From assembly GCA_910584075.1 (NCBI GenBank), contig CAJTZI010000037.1:1-22364 (forward strand): a DNA stretch of 22,364 nucleotides. Reading direction: 5' to 3'. This document shows, in pieces, positions 21,977 to 22,364 of this stretch. Both the position numbers and the translations under genes were made by a program. The first letter of the stretch is position 1. Each line of letters opens with the position of its first letter. This DNA is from an uncultured Oscillibacter sp. Its GTDB lineage: Bacteria; Bacillota; Clostridia; Oscillospirales; Oscillospiraceae. The notes beneath the pieces are model-generated. The model searched no databases. It had not been told where the DNA came from and worked only from the letters and a program-made list of their open reading frames with translations.

Positions 21977-22364
21977 ATGAGGCTTTTAGTCGTTGAGGAT
22001 AATCGTCTTTTGAACAATACACTTTGCTACAATCTTTCGGCGGCGGGCTACACTGTGGACGCTGCTATGTCAAAATCAGCGGCGGTCAATTTCTGCGAAA
22101 CGCAGGACTATGATCTGATTGTGCTAGATGTCAACTTACCTGACGGGAACGGATTTGACTTCTGTACGGAAATCAAAGAGCGCCGTCCTGATACCGCCGT
22201 AATTTTCCTGACCGCAAACGATATGGAAAGCGATATGCTAAAAGGTTTTGAGTTGGGAGCAGACGATTATGTGACGAAGCCGTTTCCAATCAGTGTATTC
22301 CGAAAAAAGGTTTCGGCCCTGCTGGGCCGCATCCAGAAGCAGACAGGCGGAGATTGCTACACGG
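21977..22364 (+). CDS. OmpR-type response regulator, 3'-truncated by window edge
   Basis: At least 129 residues are visible, covering the complete receiver domain. Acidic residues E7/D8 (VVEDN), phosphoacceptor D51 (LIVLDVNLP), T79 (FLTAND) and K101 (DDYVTKPF) are all in place, so phosphorelay function should be intact. The linker begins at about 118 and the expected winged-helix DNA-binding domain lies beyond the window, probably followed by a histidine kinase gene. The ATG has GGGAG (21965-21969) 7 bases upstream. Its target genes cannot be inferred from this window. The OmpR subfamily is inferred from the receiver type, since the output domain is not visible. Confidence 0.85.
   Translation, partial: MRLLVVEDNRLLNNTLCYNLSAAGYTVDAAMSKSAAVNFCETQDYDLIVLDVNLPDGNGFDFCTEIKERRPDTAVIFLTANDMESDMLKGFELGADDYVTKPFPISVFRKKVSALLGRIQKQTGGDCYT

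Overview
The window reads as the conjugation core and adjoining cargo of an integrative and conjugative element (ICE) from a high-GC Clostridia-type gut Firmicute, possibly Oscillospiraceae-like. The grounds are gene content and order (ParB-like, ArdA, DUF3846, VirD4, Maff2, a VirB6/TrbL-like protein, MT-A70 methylase, PrgI, VirB4, CD1108-like NlpC/P60 protein), GC-rich codon use with AGGAGG-type ribosome sites, and no rRNA, tRNA or housekeeping genes. The taxonomic call is inference.

Layout. 1-1504: 3' part of a ParB-family gene and ardA, closed by an intrinsic terminator. 1536-2813: a DUF3846 gene, then a secreted CAP-domain protein with its own strong promoter. 2885-10576: one giant secreted adhesin with a thioester domain, about 22 CnaB-type domains and a C-terminal LPRTGY. 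10643-17097: the secretion block, virD4 - maff2 - small ORF - virB6/trbL-like - MT-A70 methylase - prgI - virB4, mostly overlapping or a few bases apart. 17163-18890: an AT-rich island with an ApeA-like HEPN anti-phage gene on the opposite strand, next to what looks like the debris of an older gene. 19029-21332: the membrane-anchored NlpC/P60 cell-wall hydrolase of the conjugation machine. 21415-22364: a divergent pair, an XRE regulator (minus strand) and an OmpR-type response regulator cut by the window end.

How it fits together. VirD4 would bring the DNA-relaxase complex to a channel built from VirB6-like, PrgI, VirB4 and probably Maff2 subunits. The NlpC/P60 protein would open the wall locally, and the giant adhesin could bind partner cells or host surfaces. 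ArdA (and perhaps the methylase) would protect incoming DNA from restriction. ApeA would pay the host back with phage immunity.

The most unusual signals not explained by the gene list are: (1) a family of at least eight dispersed near-palindromes, core TCYCACSGTGRGA, found only between genes and often directly after a stop codon, whose half-site resembles a parS half-site while a ParB-like gene lies in the same window; (2) three consecutive secretion genes that appear to start at ATT, ATA and ATT; (3) an LPxTG motif at the very end of the adhesin with no membrane anchor behind it; and (4) the ApeA island inserted inside the conjugation gene block.
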